From assembly GCA_900541715.1 (NCBI GenBank), contig UQLI01000057.1, positions 1-5,889 on the forward strand: 5,889 nucleotides of DNA, read 5' to 3'. Origin of the DNA: an uncultured Collinsella sp. (lineage in GTDB: Bacteria; Actinomycetota; Coriobacteriia; Coriobacteriales; Coriobacteriaceae). Position numbers and translations under genes: made by a program. Positions 5,794 to 5,889 of the stretch are shown piece after piece (the first letter of the stretch is position 1; every line of letters starts with the position of its first letter). Under the pieces are notes generated by a model. The model made no database searches. It had not been told where the DNA came from and saw nothing but the letters and a program-made list of their open reading frames with translations.

Positions 5794-5889
5794 ATGCGCG
5801 CGTTTGATTTTGAGATGTCGCGCCGGGGGGTTGCCTCGGCGCTCGCCGCGGGCGCCCTGTCGCTTGCGCTCGCGGGCTGTGGCGGCGGG
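5794..5889 (+). CDS. Lipoprotein, N-terminus only (3' partial)
   Basis: The first 32 residues are visible before the window ends. They form a lipoprotein signal peptide: a charged n-region with SRRG (9-12), an Ala/Leu hydrophobic stretch (13-27), and the lipobox LAGC (26-29) with Cys29 as the lipidation site, followed by Gly residues. The SRR pair resembles a twin-arginine signal, but the following residues (GVA) match the Tat consensus only in part. The start is two bases after the hydrogenase stop, with GAGGGGA (5777-5783) ten bases upstream; an in-frame ATG at 5815 has no such site. The mature protein would be anchored outside the cytoplasmic membrane. Its function cannot be told; solute-binding proteins are one common class with such signals. 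Confidence 0.8.
   Translation, partial: MRAFDFEMSRRGVASALAAGALSLALAGCGGG

Overview
The window is G+C-rich with strong G/C bias at third codon positions, and all four genes are on the + strand. An EFR1-type ferredoxin next to an [FeFe] hydrogenase and a GltD-like flavoprotein points to a strictly anaerobic gut bacterium. The overall style (G+C-rich Gram-positive, RGG-tailed protein, palindromic intergenic repeats) best fits a coriobacterium such as Collinsella. That placement is inference from style and gene content, not from a database search.

Layout: (1) bases 2-433 hold the Arg/Gly-rich tail of a protein that starts before the window, most likely a DEAD-box RNA helicase, closed by a strong intrinsic terminator (466-502). 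(2) A 550-base stretch without a convincing gene (503-1051) carries a 235-bp segment bounded by 25-bp inverted repeats, a long hairpin inside it, and a TTGGTGCACCAA palindrome near the next gene. (3) Bases 1052-1813 encode a 253-residue EFR1-type flavodoxin/ferredoxin protein. (4) Bases 1814-2153 hold two more palindromic repeats, then an A+T-rich presumed promoter region and leader. (5) Bases 2154-5889 form a tight operon: an iron-sulfur flavoprotein (NuoF-type cluster module fused to a GltD/NfnB-like oxidoreductase), an [FeFe] hydrogenase whose start overlaps the flavoprotein end, and, two bases after the hydrogenase stop, the start of a lipoprotein that runs off the window.

How the genes may work together: the flavoprotein has FAD and NAD(P)H dinucleotide folds and several iron-sulfur sites, so it can plausibly connect NAD(P)(H) to the hydrogenase. 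The hydrogenase carries one [2Fe-2S] site, a His/Cys3 [4Fe-4S] site, two ferredoxin-type [4Fe-4S] sites and a complete H-cluster motif set. This is the arrangement called glutamate-synthase-linked (group A2) in the HydDB scheme. The EFR1 protein upstream could be a low-potential electron partner, but it is a separate unit. Hydrogenase maturases (HydE, HydF, HydG) are not in the window. The direction of electron flow, and whether bifurcation occurs, cannot be read from sequence.
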